Shown: positions 16,551 to 27,292, counted from the first letter of the stretch. The stretch: 42,509 nucleotides of DNA from Tissierellia bacterium (GCA_028708575.1 JAQVYQ010000002.1:49850-92358); one strand, 5' to 3'. Notes: generated by a model not told the origin, from the sequence alone. Numbers and translations are program-made.

Positions 16551-18894
16551 CCATATCATCCTTCTTTACTAAAGCATGTTCTAATACCTCATCCATCTTC
16601 TTAACAAGAACAAACTCGATTTTTTTCTTTACCTTATCTGGAATTTCATCTAAATCTTTCTTATTTTCATATGGTAATAGTATTATCCTTACGCCCATTC
16701 TATGAGCTGCTAATACTTTTTCTTTTATGCCACCTACAGGTAAAACTCTACCTCTTAAGGTCACTTCACCTGTCATAGCTAAATCTCTATATATAGGAGT
16801 ATTGGATAGGGCTGATATTACAGCAGTAGTAATTGTAATCCCTGCTGATGGCCCATCTTTTGGTATTGCTCCTTCTGGTACGTGGATGTGAATATCCATC
16901 TTATCATAAAAATCTTCCTCTATATTTAATAAAGATGAATTTGCTCTAATATATGAAACACCAGTCATAGCGGATTCTTTCATTACATCTCCTAATTGGC
17001 CTGTCAATTGAAGCTTGCCAGTTCCTTTCATAGTTGTTACTTCTATAGAAAGAGTCTCTCCCCCAACTGATGTCCAAGCTAAACCATTAGCTACACCTAT
17101 TTGATTTTTAGTTTCCACTTCATCAAATCTATATATCTTAGATCCTAGATACTTTTCTAGATTTCCAGCGTTTATTCTTACAGACTTTACATCCTCTTCA
17201 ACTATTCTCTTACCAGTTTTTCTACAAAGATTAGCAATATTTCTCTCTAAGCTTCTGACACCAGCTTCTCTTGTATAATAATTTATCAATCCTTTTATGG
17301 CTGTTTCAGAAACTAAAAGCTGTTTATTAGTTAATCCATGTTCAGCCATTTGTTTTGGCAACAAATATCTTAATGCAATTTGAAGCTTTTCTTCATCTGT
17401 ATATCCGCTAATCCTAATTACTTCCATTCTGTCTAAAAGTGGACCTGGTATTGTAGATGTAGTATTAGCTGTAGTAATAAAGAAAATTTTCGAAAGATCA
17501 AATGGCACATCTAAAAAATGATCTGTAAATGTTGAGTTTTGTTCTGGATCTAGAACTTCTAACAAGGCGCTAGCTGGATCTCCTCTAAAGTCACTGCTTA
17601 CTTTATCAATTTCATCAAGTAAAAACAGTGGATTTTTACTTGATGCCTTTTTTATAGAGCTTATAATTCTACCAGGCATACTGCCTACATAAGTTCTTCT
17701 GTGACCTCTAATCTCTGCCTCATCTCTTACTCCGCCTAATGACATCCTGACAAATTTCCTATTTAGAGCTTTAGCTATTGACTTTGCTATAGATGTTTTA
17801 CCAACTCCAGGTGGTCCTACTAGACATAAAATTGGTCCTTTCATGCTATTAGTAAGTTTTCTAATTGCAATAAATTCTAAAATTCTTTCTTTTACATCTT
17901 CAAGGCCATAGTGATCTTCATCTAAGATTTGTCTAGCAGCCTTTATATCAATTTTCTCTTTAGTTTCCTTATTCCAAGGCAATTCAACTAACCAATCTAA
18001 ATATGTTCTAATCACTCCAACTTCAGCTGAATGGGGAGATGTCTTAGTTAGTCTATCAACTTCTTTTAAAGCTTTTTCCCTTACTTCCTTTGGCATTTTG
18101 AGCTTCTCAATTTTTTCTTTGTATTCGTCAATATCCTCAGTCAAATCATCGCCAGAACCTAGTTCTTTTTGAATGGCTCTAAGTTGTTCTTTAAGGTAGT
18201 ACTCTTTTTGCACCTTGTTAATTTGCTTTTTTACCCTTTGATTTATCTTGTCTTCAATTCTTAGAAGCTCAATTTCTTCTTGTAGTATGCCATGAAGGAC
18301 TTCCAATCTATTAAAAAAATCAAAAGTCTCTAACACTTTTTGATAGTCTTCCTGTTTTAGGACTATATAAGAAGAAACTACATCTGCCAATCTACCAGGA
18401 TCATCAATTTCTGATATGGAAATTAAAACTTCAGCAGATACTTTTGAATTTAAGGATATATATTCTTCTAAGTCTTCAACAATAAGCCTCATTGCAGCTT
18501 CTAACTCTCTATTGATCTCTATATCGTTTGAATCGTAGACTATATCTTCAATTTCAGCTTCAAAATATGGTTCTTCTTGGTTAATATTAAGGACCTTACC
18601 TCTACTTATTCCCTCAACTAAAACCCTGATGCTGCCACCAGGTAATTTAAGCATTTGTTTTACTTTCGCTACTGTTCCAACATGATAGAAATCTTCTATT
18701 TGAGGTTCATCTACTTTTGCATCTTTTTGAGTACACAATAAAATTAATGAATCATCTATCATAGCTTTCTCTAAGGCCTCTATTGATTTGCCCCTACCTA
18801 CATCAAAATGTATGACCATATTAGGGAATACTGATATGCCTCTAAGAGGAATAAGTGGAAGGATTCTATTTTCAATTTTATATATATTTTCCAT
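16537..18894 (-). CDS. lon: ATP-dependent protease Lon (LonA)
   Basis: A 785-residue cytosolic AAA+ serine protease that unfolds and degrades damaged and regulatory proteins. The N-terminal substrate-binding domain spans about 1-205 and a coiled coil about 205-250. The ATPase has Walker [10 protein letters not shown] at 360-368 and Walker B LFLLDEID. The protease domain has the Ser-Lys dyad S683 (PKDGPSAG) and K724 (GGIKEK). No residue is missing. AAGGAGGTG precedes the ATG. It follows clpX after a terminator hairpin, so it may have partly separate expression, and it overlaps engB downstream. Confidence 0.98.
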   Translation of the reverse strand: MENIYKIENRILPLIPLRGISVFPNMVIHFDVGRGKSIEALEKAMIDDSLILLCTQKDAKVDEPQIEDFYHVGTVAKVKQMLKLPGGSIRVLVEGISRGKVLNINQEEPYFEAEIEDIVYDSNDIEINRELEAAMRLIVEDLEEYISLNSKVSAEVLISISEIDDPGRLADVVSSYIVLKQEDYQKVLETFDFFNRLEVLHGILQEEIELLRIEDKINQRVKKQINKVQKEYYLKEQLRAIQKELGSGDDLTEDIDEYKEKIEKLKMPKEVREKALKEVDRLTKTSPHSAEVGVIRTYLDWLVELPWNKETKEKIDIKAARQILDEDHYGLEDVKERILEFIAIRKLTNSMKGPILCLVGPPGVGKTSIAKSIAKALNRKFVRMSLGGVRDEAEIRGHRRTYVGSMPGRIISSIKKASSKNPLFLLDEIDKVSSDFRGDPASALLEVLDPEQNSTFTDHFLDVPFDLSKIFFITTANTTSTIPGPLLDRMEVIRISGYTDEEKLQIALRYLLPKQMAEHGLTNKQLLVSETAIKGLINYYTREAGVRSLERNIANLCRKTGKRIVEEDVKSVRINAGNLEKYLGSKIYRFDEVETKNQIGVANGLAWTSVGGETLSIEVTTMKGTGKLQLTGQLGDVMKESAMTGVSYIRANSSLLNIEEDFYDKMDIHIHVPEGAIPKDGPSAGITITTAVISALSNTPIYRDLAMTGEVTLRGRVLPVGGIKEKVLAAHRMGVRIILLPYENKKDLDEIPDKVKKKIEFVLVKKMDEVLEHALVKKDDMDEDY

Positions 18895-18916
18895 TCTACA
18901 CCTCCTTATGTTTACT

Positions 18917-18942
18917 AAAAAAGAAGCTCACTTGCGTGAGCT
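18917..18942 (-). terminator. Terminator between clpX and lon
   Basis: AGCTCAC (18925-18931) and GTGAGCT (18936-18942) enclose a 4-base loop; the minus-strand 3' side runs into Ts (18917-18924). It lies just after the clpX stop and before the lon ribosome binding site, so it should lower read-through into lon. Confidence 0.7.
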
Positions 18943-18943
18943 C

Positions 18944-20224
18944 TTATGATGCAGTTTCACCACTGCTAGATTTTTTTGATCTACTTTTCTTCTTTCTATC
19001 AGAAAGCACTAAAGTAGGCTCTCCTTTTTTCTCTATTGTGTCCTTTGTTATTATACATTTTTCTATGTCATCTCTATTTGGTATTTCATACATAATGTCA
19101 AGCATTGATTCTTCTATAATGCTTCTAAGACCTCTTGCACCAGTTTTCCTTTCAATTGCTTTTTTCGCAATTATTTCAAGGGTGCCTTCTTCAAATTCTA
19201 ACTCAACATCATCCATAAGAAATAGTTCTTTATATTGTTTTACTAAGGCATTCTTTGGTTCTGTTAGTATTCTAACTAATGCGTCAGTATCTAATTCTTC
19301 TAATGTTACTAAAACTGGTAATCTTCCAACAAATTCAGGAATAAGGCCATATTTTAGCAAATCTTCTGGTTGAAGCTCTTTTAATAGTTGTCCAATTGAC
19401 TCACTAGAACTTGATTTTATATCAGCACCAAATCCTATGGATTTTTTCCCAATTCTAGATTGGATTATCTTATCAAGACCATCAAAAGCCCCGCCAACAA
19501 TAAACAATATATTAGTAGTATCAATTTGAATGAACTCTTGATGTGGATGTTTTCTTCCACCTTGAGGAGGTACATTCGCTACTGTTCCTTCTAATATTTT
19601 TAGCAAAGCTTGCTGAACACCTTCACCACTAACATCTCTTGTTATAGAAGGATTTTCTGTTTTTCTAGCTACCTTGTCTATTTCATCAATATATACTATA
19701 CCCTTTTCGGCTCTTTCAATATCATAATCAGCTGCCTGAATCAATTTAAGGATTATATTTTCAACGTCCTCGCCTACATATCCTGCTTCTGTTAAAGAAG
19801 TAGCATCCGCAATAGCAAATGGAACATTTAAAATTCTCGCCAATGTTTGAGCTAATAAAGTTTTCCCAGAACCTGTTGGTCCTATCATAACTATATTACT
19901 TTTTTGTAATTCTATATCATTATTTTTAGATGGCTTTTTGTTTATTCTTTTATAATGGTTATAAACAGCTACTGCAAGAGATTTTTTTGCCTTTTCTTGT
20001 TGGATAACATATTCATCTAGAGTTCCTTTGATATTAGAAGGTTTAGGAACTTCCTCTAAATCATAATCACAAGTATCTATGAACTCTTCCTCAATTATCT
20101 CTTGGCATAGTTCTATACATTCATTACATATATATACATTCGGTCCAGCAATAAGTCTTCTTACTTGATCTTGTGGTTTTCCACAAAAAGAACAACGCAA
20201 CTGCTTATCATCAGTTTTTGCCAT
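18944..20224 (-). CDS. clpX: ATP-dependent Clp protease ATP-binding subunit ClpX
   Basis: A 426-residue AAA+ unfoldase that feeds substrates to ClpP. The N-terminal zinc-binding domain has C11, C14, C33 and C36. Walker A is GPTGSGKT (115-122), and Walker B is IVYIDEID. The segment IGFGA near 270 is the conserved loop that docks on ClpP. The C-terminal tail is basic and Ser-rich. It starts 15 bases after clpP, giving the order tig-clpP-clpX found in many bacteria. A hairpin follows directly after the stop. Confidence 0.98.
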   Translation of the reverse strand: MAKTDDKQLRCSFCGKPQDQVRRLIAGPNVYICNECIELCQEIIEEEFIDTCDYDLEEVPKPSNIKGTLDEYVIQQEKAKKSLAVAVYNHYKRINKKPSKNNDIELQKSNIVMIGPTGSGKTLLAQTLARILNVPFAIADATSLTEAGYVGEDVENIILKLIQAADYDIERAEKGIVYIDEIDKVARKTENPSITRDVSGEGVQQALLKILEGTVANVPPQGGRKHPHQEFIQIDTTNILFIVGGAFDGLDKIIQSRIGKKSIGFGADIKSSSSESIGQLLKELQPEDLLKYGLIPEFVGRLPVLVTLEELDTDALVRILTEPKNALVKQYKELFLMDDVELEFEEGTLEIIAKKAIERKTGARGLRSIIEESMLDIMYEIPNRDDIEKCIITKDTIEKKGEPTLVLSDRKKKSRSKKSSSGETAS

Positions 20225-20239
20225 GGACTCACCTCACTA

Positions 20240-20824
20240 TTAATTTCTATTTGTTACTACTTCATCTATAATACCATATTCAACTGCTTCTTGAGCTGTC
20301 ATATAGTAATCTCTATCGGTATCCTTATTTACCTTTTCTATTGGTTGACCAGTTCTTTCTGCTAGGATACTATTAATTCTTTCTCTAATTTGAATAATTT
20401 TTTCTGCTTGAATTCTAATATCTTCCGCTTGACCTTGACTACCACCAAGTGGTTGATGAATCATCACATCAGAATTTGGAAGTGCTAATCTTTTTCCTTT
20501 TGCTCCTGCAGCTAACAAAAATGCTCCCATACTTGCAGCCATTCCTACACAAATAGTTGATACATCTGGTTTAATATATTGCATTGTATCATAGATTGCA
20601 AATCCAGCACTAACTGACCCTCCTGGACTATTTATATATATAATAATATCCTTGTCTGGATCTTCTGCTTCAAGGAATAATAGTTGTGCTACAATAAGAT
20701 CAGCTGTTGTATTATTTACTTCTCCACCTAAGAATATTATTCTTTCCTTTAAAAGTCTAGAGTAAATATCATAGGATCTTTCGCCTCTATTTGTTTGTTC
20801 TACTACCATTGGTACTAATGCCAT
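20240..20824 (-). CDS. clpP: ATP-dependent Clp protease proteolytic subunit ClpP
   Basis: A 194-residue serine peptidase that forms the two-ring chamber used by ClpX and other Clp ATPases. The catalytic triad is S98 in GMAASMG, H123 in MIHQPLGG and D172 in DTDRDYYM. The start [11 protein letters not shown] is the usual short N-terminal propeptide region. Length is typical. It lies 12 bases after tig, so it is probably in the same transcript. Confidence 0.98.
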   Translation of the reverse strand: MALVPMVVEQTNRGERSYDIYSRLLKERIIFLGGEVNNTTADLIVAQLLFLEAEDPDKDIIIYINSPGGSVSAGFAIYDTMQYIKPDVSTICVGMAASMGAFLLAAGAKGKRLALPNSDVMIHQPLGGSQGQAEDIRIQAEKIIQIRERINSILAERTGQPIEKVNKDTDRDYYMTAQEAVEYGIIDEVVTNRN

Positions 20825-20836
20825 TAATTTTACCTC

Positions 20837-22147
20837 CTATTTTTCAACGTCTTCAGTAATCTCAATGTATTTTACCTTAGTCTTAAGTAGATCGATTACT
20901 TTATTGTTTGTTATACCCGATTTCAAGAAGTCCAAATCACCCTTCTTCATGTCATCTACGAATTTCTGTTGGTCTTCTTGATTGTATTGTTCAGCTAGTT
21001 TTAGTAATTCAGCATCAATATCCTCATCTGTTACTTCTATGTTTTCAGCAATGCCTATAGCTTCTAATACTAAATCTGCTTTAACTCTACTTTCTGCTAC
21101 AGGTCTAACTTGTTCTTTAAGACCTTCTAAATCACTTCCGGTAAATTGAAGGTATTGTTCTAACTCCAATCCTTGCATTTTAATTCTATATTCAAATTCT
21201 GAAATTTCATTTTGCACTTGAGTATTTATCATTCCTTCAGGAATTTCTACTTCAGCTAGTTCAGATGCTTTCTTAACTATTCTGTTTTCAAGTTCTATTT
21301 TCCCTTGTTTCTCAAATGTTTCTTCTAATTTTGATTTTATATCATTTTTATAGTCTTCTAGAGTATCAAATTCACTAACATCCTTAGCAAATTCATCGTC
21401 TAATTCTGGAAGTTCTTTTTCTTTTATTTCATGAATAGTTACTTTAAAAGTAGCTTCCTTTCCTTGAAGATCTTCTGAAAAATACTCCTCAGGGAATGCC
21501 ACTTTTACTTCAACTTCTTCTTCCTTATTTTTACCAATAAGTTGTTCTTCAAAGCCAGGTATAAATTTATTTGAACCAATTTCTAATTGTTGGTTTTCTG
21601 CTGTTCCACCTTCAAATTGTTCATCATCAACAAATCCAGTATAATCGATTGTTAAAATATCTCCTTCTTTAACTTCTCGATTACCTGCATCAATTATTCT
21701 TCCGTTTTTCTCTTGTTCTGTTATTAATTCAGATTCTACCATTTCATCTGTAACATTATACTCTACTTTTTCTATTTCTATACTTTCATAATTGCCTAAT
21801 TTAACTTCAGGTTTAACATCTACATTGATATTTAAAACGATATTTTCTCCCTTTTTTATGTCTCCCACATCTATATGAGGAGTGTCTACTGGTTCTAATT
21901 CTAATTCCTTAATAGCACTTTCATAAACTTCAGGCAATAAAATATTTATTGCATCTTCATAAAAGAAGTCTTCACCGTAATTCATATCTATAATTTTTTT
22001 AGGAACTTTCCCTTTTCTAAATCCTGGTATGTTGAATTTAGACCTATTCTTCAAGTAAGCTTGATTTACTGCCTTTTCAAACTCTTGTGAATTTAGTTCA
22101 ATATTAAAATAGACTGTATTTTTTTCTCTTTTCTCAAATAATGCCAT
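20837..22147 (-). CDS. tig: Trigger factor, ribosome-associated chaperone
   Basis: A 436-residue chaperone and peptidyl-prolyl isomerase that binds nascent chains at the ribosome exit. The N-terminal ribosome-binding domain contains the signature GFRKGKVP near 43-50. An FKBP-type domain follows (about 160-245, with EGDILTIDYTGFVDDEQFEGG-type strands), then the helical C-terminal chaperone arms. It heads the tig-clpP-clpX run, with a promoter predicted at 22199-22226 and an AGGGGGT ribosome binding site about 10 bases before the ATG. Confidence 0.97.
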   Translation of the reverse strand: MALFEKREKNTVYFNIELNSQEFEKAVNQAYLKNRSKFNIPGFRKGKVPKKIIDMNYGEDFFYEDAINILLPEVYESAIKELELEPVDTPHIDVGDIKKGENIVLNINVDVKPEVKLGNYESIEIEKVEYNVTDEMVESELITEQEKNGRIIDAGNREVKEGDILTIDYTGFVDDEQFEGGTAENQQLEIGSNKFIPGFEEQLIGKNKEEEVEVKVAFPEEYFSEDLQGKEATFKVTIHEIKEKELPELDDEFAKDVSEFDTLEDYKNDIKSKLEETFEKQGKIELENRIVKKASELAEVEIPEGMINTQVQNEISEFEYRIKMQGLELEQYLQFTGSDLEGLKEQVRPVAESRVKADLVLEAIGIAENIEVTDEDIDAELLKLAEQYNQEDQQKFVDDMKKGDLDFLKSGITNNKVIDLLKTKVKYIEITEDVEK

Positions 22148-22198
22148 TTATAATGGACCCCCTATAAATATTTAGTTTTTCGATTTTTATCTCGTATT

Positions 22199-22226
22199 AT
22201 TATACCATATTATTTAAACCTAACAA
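22199..22226 (-). promoter_or_regulatory. Promoter of the tig-clpP-clpX operon
   Basis: TTGTTA (22221-22226, minus strand), a 16-base spacer and TATAAT (22199-22204), with TGG directly before the -10 box. The leader is about 45 bases. Confidence 0.65.
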
Positions 22227-22243
22227 GCGGTATCTTCATACAT

Positions 22244-22276
22244 ACTAAAAAAACCAATGGGAAAAACCACTGGTTT
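22244..22276 (-). terminator. Terminator of tRNA-Leu
   Basis: AAACCAATGG (22251-22260) pairs with CCACTGGTTT (22267-22276) with one G-T pair. The minus-strand 3' side ends in a run of Ts (22244-22250). Confidence 0.75.
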
Positions 22277-22285
22277 CATCTGGTT

Positions 22286-22369
22286 TGGTGCGGGATAGAG
22301 GACTTGAACCCCCACGTCAATGACACTAGATCCTAAGTCTAGCGCGTCTGCCAATTCCGCCAATCCCGC
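22286..22369 (-). tRNA. tRNA-Leu (anticodon TAG)
   Basis: An 84-base class II tRNA on the minus strand. The acceptor GCGGGAT pairs with ATCCCGC, the anticodon stem CTAGA/TCTAG encloses CTTAGGA with TAG at its centre, a long variable arm follows, the T-arm has GGTTCAAGTCC, and CCA is encoded. It reads CUA (and probably other CUN) codons. Confidence 0.96.
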
Positions 22370-22402
22370 ATAGTAATTAACTATTAAAATCTTTACTTCA
22401 AT

Positions 22403-22430
22403 ATTATAGCATCCAGATGATATTTGTCAA
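22403..22430 (-). promoter_or_regulatory. Promoter of tRNA-Leu
   Basis: Consensus TTGACA (22425-22430, minus strand), a 16-base spacer and consensus TATAAT (22403-22408), about 35 bases before the tRNA. It lies just after the mnmA stop. Confidence 0.8.
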
Positions 22431-22469
22431 ATATTTTTTCTTATTTTATTTATATATATTTAATATTTT

Positions 22470-23558
22470 TTAATCAAATGCTTCTCTGATTATTCCACCA
22501 CCTATTACTAAATCTCCTTTATAAAGCACTACAGCTTGGCTCTTTGTTATAGCTCTTTGAGGCTCTTCAAACTCTACTAAAATTCCTTTTCCATTATTAT
22601 ATGGCTTAATAGTCGCTTTTGATTCTTTTGTTGAATGCCTAATCTTTGCTGTCACTTGCATTTCTCCATCTAAGAAATCAAATGGAATATAGTTTATCTC
22701 CTCAGCATAGAGCTTTCTATGGTATAGTCCTTGCTCCATTCCTAGTACTATATCATTTTTTTCAGCATCAATTCTTTGTACAAACATTCTTTGACCTGTA
22801 GCTACTCCAAGACCTTTTCTTTGGCCTATTGTGTAGTAAACTATACCTTTATGCTTACCAAGAATATTTCCTTCATTGTCAATAAAATTTCCTGCTACTA
22901 CCTTATCTGGTACTCTTTTTTCTATAAATTTGCCATGATCATTATCTGGTATAAAGCAAATTTCTTCACTATCTGGTTTATCATGTACATTTAATCCTAT
23001 TTCTTCAGCTATTTGTCTTACTTTATCCTTTTTGTATCCTCCAAGTGGAAATAAAGTATGAGCTAATTGATATTGATTTAAAGTATGCAAAAAATATGTT
23101 TGATCTTTTCTATTATCTGCACTTTTTTTCATTAGATACCTATTGCTTTCTTCGTCTTTTTCGATAATTGCATAATGACCAGTAGCTATAGATTCTGCAC
23201 CAAGGCCTAAAGCTTTATCAATAAATTTATCAAACCTAATATATTTATTACATATTAAACAAGGATTTGGAGTTCGTCCTTGTAAATATTCATCAACGAA
23301 ATAGGATATGACTTTATTTTCAAATACATCCCTAAAATTAACTACATAATGCGGTATGTCAAGTTTATGAGCTACTATCTTTGCATCGAGAACAGATGAA
23401 AGTGAGCAACATCCACCTGCGTTTTCATCAAATTCTTCATCATGGGGAACTTGGCTTAAGGTAATGCCAATAACATCGTATCCTTCATTTTTTAAAACAT
23501 ATGCAGCAACAGATGAATCAACCCCACCACTCATGCCTAATACTACCTTTTTTTTCAT
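22470..23558 (-). CDS. mnmA: tRNA-specific 2-thiouridylase MnmA
   Basis: A 362-residue enzyme that places sulfur on U34 of tRNA-Lys, tRNA-Glu and tRNA-Gln. Visible are the PP-loop GMSGGVDSS at 8-16, the first catalytic Cys C100 in NPCLIC, GHYA near 127, and the second catalytic Cys C201 in SEEICFIP. C103 makes a CxxC with C100, and a CC pair at 50-51 is also present. It starts 13 bases after the degV gene, with which it is probably co-transcribed. Confidence 0.97.
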   Translation of the reverse strand: MKKKVVLGMSGGVDSSVAAYVLKNEGYDVIGITLSQVPHDEEFDENAGGCCSLSSVLDAKIVAHKLDIPHYVVNFRDVFENKVISYFVDEYLQGRTPNPCLICNKYIRFDKFIDKALGLGAESIATGHYAIIEKDEESNRYLMKKSADNRKDQTYFLHTLNQYQLAHTLFPLGGYKKDKVRQIAEEIGLNVHDKPDSEEICFIPDNDHGKFIEKRVPDKVVAGNFIDNEGNILGKHKGIVYYTIGQRKGLGVATGQRMFVQRIDAEKNDIVLGMEQGLYHRKLYAEEINYIPFDFLDGEMQVTAKIRHSTKESKATIKPYNNGKGILVEFEEPQRAITKSQAVVLYKGDLVIGGGIIREAFD

Positions 23559-23571
23559 TAAACCAACCTTT

Positions 23572-24402
23572 CTAGAAGGATATTATAACGCCTCCGTCAT
23601 TAACATAACCTGTACTTAAACCTTTTGTTTGAACTATTACTATATCCTTAAAATTAAGACTTTTTAGCTCCTCCCTTAAATCAATAGCTTTTTGTAATGC
23701 ATCAGCATGGGAAATAGCTAAAACTCTTTCTTCAAAATTCACACCTGTTTCACTAATTATTTGTACTAATTTTTTAAATGCTCTTTTGCTGCCACGTGCT
23801 TTGTCAACTAAAATAATTGTACCATCAATTGCACCCATTATAGGAACAATATTTAAAGCATTAATAATTAAGCCTTTAGTTTTTGATATTCTTCCGTTTT
23901 TTATTAAATTACTTAAGTCATCCGATATAAAAAAAGTTTTCATGTTGTTTACAAAACTCTCTATTTTTTCTACTATTTGTCCATTGGATAGTTTTGCATC
24001 TATACATTCCCTAATCTTTAGAGCTATTAAAGTTTCTCCTATGCTTGCTGATTTAGAATCAAAAACATGTATAAACTTATTTGGTGATGATTCAACAGCC
24101 ATATCTTTTGCTAACAATGCACTATTATATGTTCCAGATAGCTTGCTTGATATTGTCACTACAAATACATTTTCTCCTTCTTCATACTCTTCAGCAAAAT
24201 CTCCAGGAGACGGGCATGATGTTTTAATAGGATTAGGGCTAGCTAGCATTTTCTTTGTCATATCAACCAAATCAATGTTTTCATCATCAATATAAGAGCT
24301 ATCATCGATATCAATTTTGAAAGGTACTAAACTTACATCTACATTTTTCTCTAGTTCTTCATTTAAATCACAACTGCTATCTGCTACAATTTTATATTTC
24401 AT
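23572..24402 (-). CDS. DegV family fatty-acid-binding protein
   Basis: A 276-residue DegV/FakB-type protein. It opens with [12 protein letters not shown], followed by TSCPSPGDF near 62, [13 protein letters not shown], and the C-terminal [18 protein letters not shown] in which the end of the domain closes over the bound fatty acid. Such proteins carry fatty acids for FakA kinase; no fakA gene is in the window. It sits between glmM (18 bases) and mnmA (13 bases) in one run. It is only loosely similar to the other DegV gene at 1-682. Confidence 0.92.
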   Translation of the reverse strand: MKYKIVADSSCDLNEELEKNVDVSLVPFKIDIDDSSYIDDENIDLVDMTKKMLASPNPIKTSCPSPGDFAEEYEEGENVFVVTISSKLSGTYNSALLAKDMAVESSPNKFIHVFDSKSASIGETLIALKIRECIDAKLSNGQIVEKIESFVNNMKTFFISDDLSNLIKNGRISKTKGLIINALNIVPIMGAIDGTIILVDKARGSKRAFKKLVQIISETGVNFEERVLAISHADALQKAIDLREELKSLNFKDIVIVQTKGLSTGYVNDGGVIISF

Positions 24403-24420
24403 TTCTTCACCCCTATGTTT

Positions 24421-25770
24421 TTATTGTATACCGATTCTTTCTTCTATAAAATTTGCTAAATCTTGAGCAATTTTTGTTATTTCTTCTTGATCTTTACCTT
24501 CAATCATTACTCTAACTAATGGTTCTGTGCCAGAAGGTCTAATAACTACTCTTCCTTCTCCTTTAAATAAGCTTTCAATTCGCTCTATTTCTTTTCTGAT
24601 TTCTCCATTGTCCATGTAATTATATTTTTGACCATTATTTACCTTAGCATTGATAAGGACTTGCGGATAATCCTTCATAGTATTGTTTAATTCTGATAAT
24701 GCTTTTTTTGTTGAAACAAACACATCTAATAAATGTAATCCTGTCGCTAATCCATCTCCAGTGGTATTGTAGTCTAAAAAAATAATATGGCCAGATTGCT
24801 CTCCACCAATTGAATAGCAACCCTTTAGCATTTCTTCTAATATATATCTATCTCCAACTTTAGTCTTGACAATGTTTATATTGTTTTCCTCTAAACATAA
24901 ATCTAAACCCATATTAGTCATTACTGTTCCTACTACTGTATTGTTTTTCAATTTGCCTTTATTTTTTAAATCTGTTCCACATATTGCTAGGATATGATCT
25001 CCATCAATAATTTCACCTTTTTCATCTACTGCGATTATTCTATCTGCATCCCCATCAAATGATAGTCCAATATCTGCTTTCGTATCTAAAACTAATTTTC
25101 TAATGACTCCAGGATTTGTTGAACCACAGTTGTCATTTATATTGATACCATTTGGCTCAGTATTTATAGCAATTACTCTTGCACCTAGTTCCTCCATAGT
25201 CTCAGGGCCTATTTTATAAAGTGCACCATTACCACAATCCATGGCTATAGTAAGATTTGTTAAATCTACATTAATAGAAGATTTTAAGAATTCTTTATAA
25301 TCCTTAGCCCCATTTTCTTCATAATATACTCTGCCAATTTTCTCTTTTATAGGTCTTACATCTATTTCTTTATTGTTTAATATTATATCTTCTATTTTAT
25401 TTTCAACTTCATCAGGAAGTTTTAATCCCTTGTCATTGAATAACTTAATTCCATTATATTCTCCGGGATTATGTGAAGCAGATATTACTACACTAGCTAA
25501 AGCTTCATATTTACGAGTAAGGTAAGCTACAGCAGGTGTTGGGATCACTCCTAAGGAAACAACATCAATACCCATGGAACAGAATCCAGCAGTTAATGCT
25601 GCTTCTAGCATGTCCCCAGATATTCTGGTATCTTTTCCTATTAATACTTTGCCTTTTTTCCCATGGGCAAGTATATATGCACCTGCTCTACCAATTTTAT
25701 ATGCTAGTTCTGGAGTTAATTCTTCATTTGCAATCCCTCTAACTCCATCTGTTCCAAATAATTTACTCAT
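24421..25770 (-). CDS. glmM: Phosphoglucosamine mutase GlmM
   Basis: A 449-residue enzyme converting glucosamine-6-phosphate to glucosamine-1-phosphate on the way to UDP-GlcNAc and peptidoglycan. The phosphoserine is S99 in ISASHNP, the Mg2+ loop is DGDADR at 239-244, the sugar loop is GGEQSGHI, and the phosphate loop RPSGTEPLVR is near the C-terminus. In several Firmicutes GlmM binds and restrains CdaA; cdaA is at 36568. GGGGGA precedes the ATG. The upstream gap contains structured repeats at 25794-25844 and 25893-25942. Confidence 0.98.
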   Translation of the reverse strand: MSKLFGTDGVRGIANEELTPELAYKIGRAGAYILAHGKKGKVLIGKDTRISGDMLEAALTAGFCSMGIDVVSLGVIPTPAVAYLTRKYEALASVVISASHNPGEYNGIKLFNDKGLKLPDEVENKIEDIILNNKEIDVRPIKEKIGRVYYEENGAKDYKEFLKSSINVDLTNLTIAMDCGNGALYKIGPETMEELGARVIAINTEPNGININDNCGSTNPGVIRKLVLDTKADIGLSFDGDADRIIAVDEKGEIIDGDHILAICGTDLKNKGKLKNNTVVGTVMTNMGLDLCLEENNINIVKTKVGDRYILEEMLKGCYSIGGEQSGHIIFLDYNTTGDGLATGLHLLDVFVSTKKALSELNNTMKDYPQVLINAKVNNGQKYNYMDNGEIRKEIERIESLFKGEGRVVIRPSGTEPLVRVMIEGKDQEEITKIAQDLANFIEERIGIQ

Positions 25771-25793
25771 CTAGTTTCCCCCTATTAATCAGC

Positions 25794-25844
25794 CAACAAA
25801 TAACAGTGAATAGTGAGCCCACTACAAACATGGACTATTTGTTG
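25794..25844. repeat. Nested inverted repeat between cca and glmM
   Basis: CAACAAATA (25794-25802) and TATTTGTTG (25836-25844) are perfect complements. Inside them TAGTG (25811-25815) and CACTA (25820-25824) form a second hairpin. There is no T-run, so it does not look like a standard terminator. It lies in the likely leader of glmM and could be an RNA structure or a mobile-repeat remnant. Confidence 0.4.
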
Positions 25845-25892
25845 TTGCTCCTGTTAGCAATTATCTATTAACTTTTAATTCCTACCTCTTCC

Positions 25893-25942
25893 TATTCATT
25901 GTTCACTGTTCACTGTTCGTTGTTCACTGTTCACTGTTCATT
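25893..25942. repeat. Heptanucleotide tandem repeats (TGTTCAC-type) across the cca stop
   Basis: Several copies and near-copies of a 7-base unit, TGTTCAC, run through this stretch with CGT and CAT variants. The unit is out of step with codons, yet it supplies the last codons and the TGA stop of cca (25924). A related inverted motif, ACAGTGAATAGTGA, occurs near 25803. Such arrays change length by slippage. Confidence 0.75.
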
Positions 25943-27267
25943 GTATTCTTTGCTAGTTCAATCAATTTTTCTCTATTATTATATTCTGGATGTTCTATAA
26001 CCTTTTCAGTTAAATACGATAATAATTCACCAATGATTTTTCCCTTAGGCAAACCTAATGATATTATATCATTTCCGTCGATTATTAGTTGACTTTTATT
26101 ATATGGTTCTTTCTTTTCTAGTATTTCTTCAATTTGCCTTATTTTCTGTTCTAAACCATCTAATTCTTTTGTCTTGTCTCCTTTACACATCATATCTGCT
26201 CTTTTTAAATCATAAAGATCAAATATGTTTTCCTCCCCAACCCTATTTAATTCTCTTTTTAAGCCTTTATCTTTTATGCTAGAGTGATACATATGCTCTC
26301 TAATTAGCATTGTAACTTTATAAATAAACTCATTAGGACATCTTAATCTTATTAGGACTTCCCTAGCAAAATCTGCTCCTAACTTGTCATGATTATAATA
26401 ATGAGAGATTCCTTTTTCATCTATACTTTGTGTCATAGGTTTTCCTATATCATGTAATAAAGCAGCCATTCTTATTTCTAATTTAGCTGGAGATGTATCA
26501 ACTACACAACAGATATGTTCAAATAATGATCTATTGTGATTTGGATTGTTTTGATCAAAGTTGACTGTTGGTATTAATTCAGGAATTATAATATTTAAAA
26601 TATTTAAGTCATACATCATCTTAAGGCCATACGAGGGTATATTAGAAAGCATAATTTTAAACAACTCATCTCTAATTCTTTCAGCACTTATATATTTTAA
26701 GTAATCACTTAGCTCTTTGCAAGCATTATAGGTGCTTTTTTCTATAGTGAATTCAAGTTGTGTGGCAAAACGCACTGCTCTAAGTATCCTTAAATAATCC
26801 TCTTTTAAACGTACAGTAGGATTACCAACTGCCATAATTTGTTTTTTATTTAATTGATCTAATCCATTAAAAGGATCTATTAGTCCTTTGTCACTATCAT
26901 AAGCCATAGCATTAATTGTAAAATCTCTTCTACTTAAATCATCTACTATATCATATGAAAATGAAACTTCACTTGGCCTTCTACCGTCTTTGTACTCTCC
27001 TTCAGTCCTAAATGTTGTAACTTCAATATTGTTTTCAGGTTGAACTACTACTATTGTGCCAAATTCTTTGCCCACTTGTATCGTTTTATAGTCTTTAAAG
27101 ATTTCTTCTATTTCATCAGGCTTTGCTGATGTTGTTATATCATAATCAGAAGGCTCTCTACCAATTAATAAATCTCTTACACATCCACCAACAATATAGG
27201 CTTCAAAGTTATTATCCTTTAATCTATTCAATACATTTTTTACATAATTCGGTATATTAAAATCCAT
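25924..27267 (-). CDS. cca: CCA-adding / poly(A) polymerase family tRNA nucleotidyltransferase with HD domain
   Basis: A 447-residue class II nucleotidyltransferase that repairs or adds the CCA end of tRNAs. The head has YIVGGCVRDLLIG, the metal-binding pair in SDYDITT and the RRDFTINAMAYD segment. The template RRD-type motif and an HD phosphohydrolase domain (ALLHDIGKP) follow. A poly(A) polymerase role cannot be excluded. I chose ATG 27267 because GGAGG lies 7 bases upstream; the 18 extra residues of the longer frame are hydrophobic and unlike the family. The last codons lie in heptanucleotide repeats. Both tRNAs in this window already encode CCA. Confidence 0.93.
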   Translation of the reverse strand: MDFNIPNYVKNVLNRLKDNNFEAYIVGGCVRDLLIGREPSDYDITTSAKPDEIEEIFKDYKTIQVGKEFGTIVVVQPENNIEVTTFRTEGEYKDGRRPSEVSFSYDIVDDLSRRDFTINAMAYDSDKGLIDPFNGLDQLNKKQIMAVGNPTVRLKEDYLRILRAVRFATQLEFTIEKSTYNACKELSDYLKYISAERIRDELFKIMLSNIPSYGLKMMYDLNILNIIIPELIPTVNFDQNNPNHNRSLFEHICCVVDTSPAKLEIRMAALLHDIGKPMTQSIDEKGISHYYNHDKLGADFAREVLIRLRCPNEFIYKVTMLIREHMYHSSIKDKGLKRELNRVGEENIFDLYDLKRADMMCKGDKTKELDGLEQKIRQIEEILEKKEPYNKSQLIIDGNDIISLGLPKGKIIGELLSYLTEKVIEHPEYNNREKLIELAKNTMNSEQ

Positions 27268-27292
27268 ATTGTTCCTCCATAATAATAAAATT

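Noticed and set aside
18855..19373. A 172-codon plus-strand frame over the lon/clpX junction
   Set aside because: It crosses the clpX terminator and the lon start and has only Ser/Phe-rich sequence.
23786..24295. A 169-codon plus-strand frame opposite degV
   Set aside because: The minus-strand DegV motifs are intact, and this frame looks like a low-complexity shadow.
25893..25942. Repeats as a possible CRISPR array
   Set aside because: The units are 7 bases and contiguous, with no unique spacers and no cas genes.
26058..26282. A 74-codon plus-strand frame opposite cca
   Set aside because: It is antisense to the HD-domain region, Leu/Phe-rich and without a ribosome binding site.
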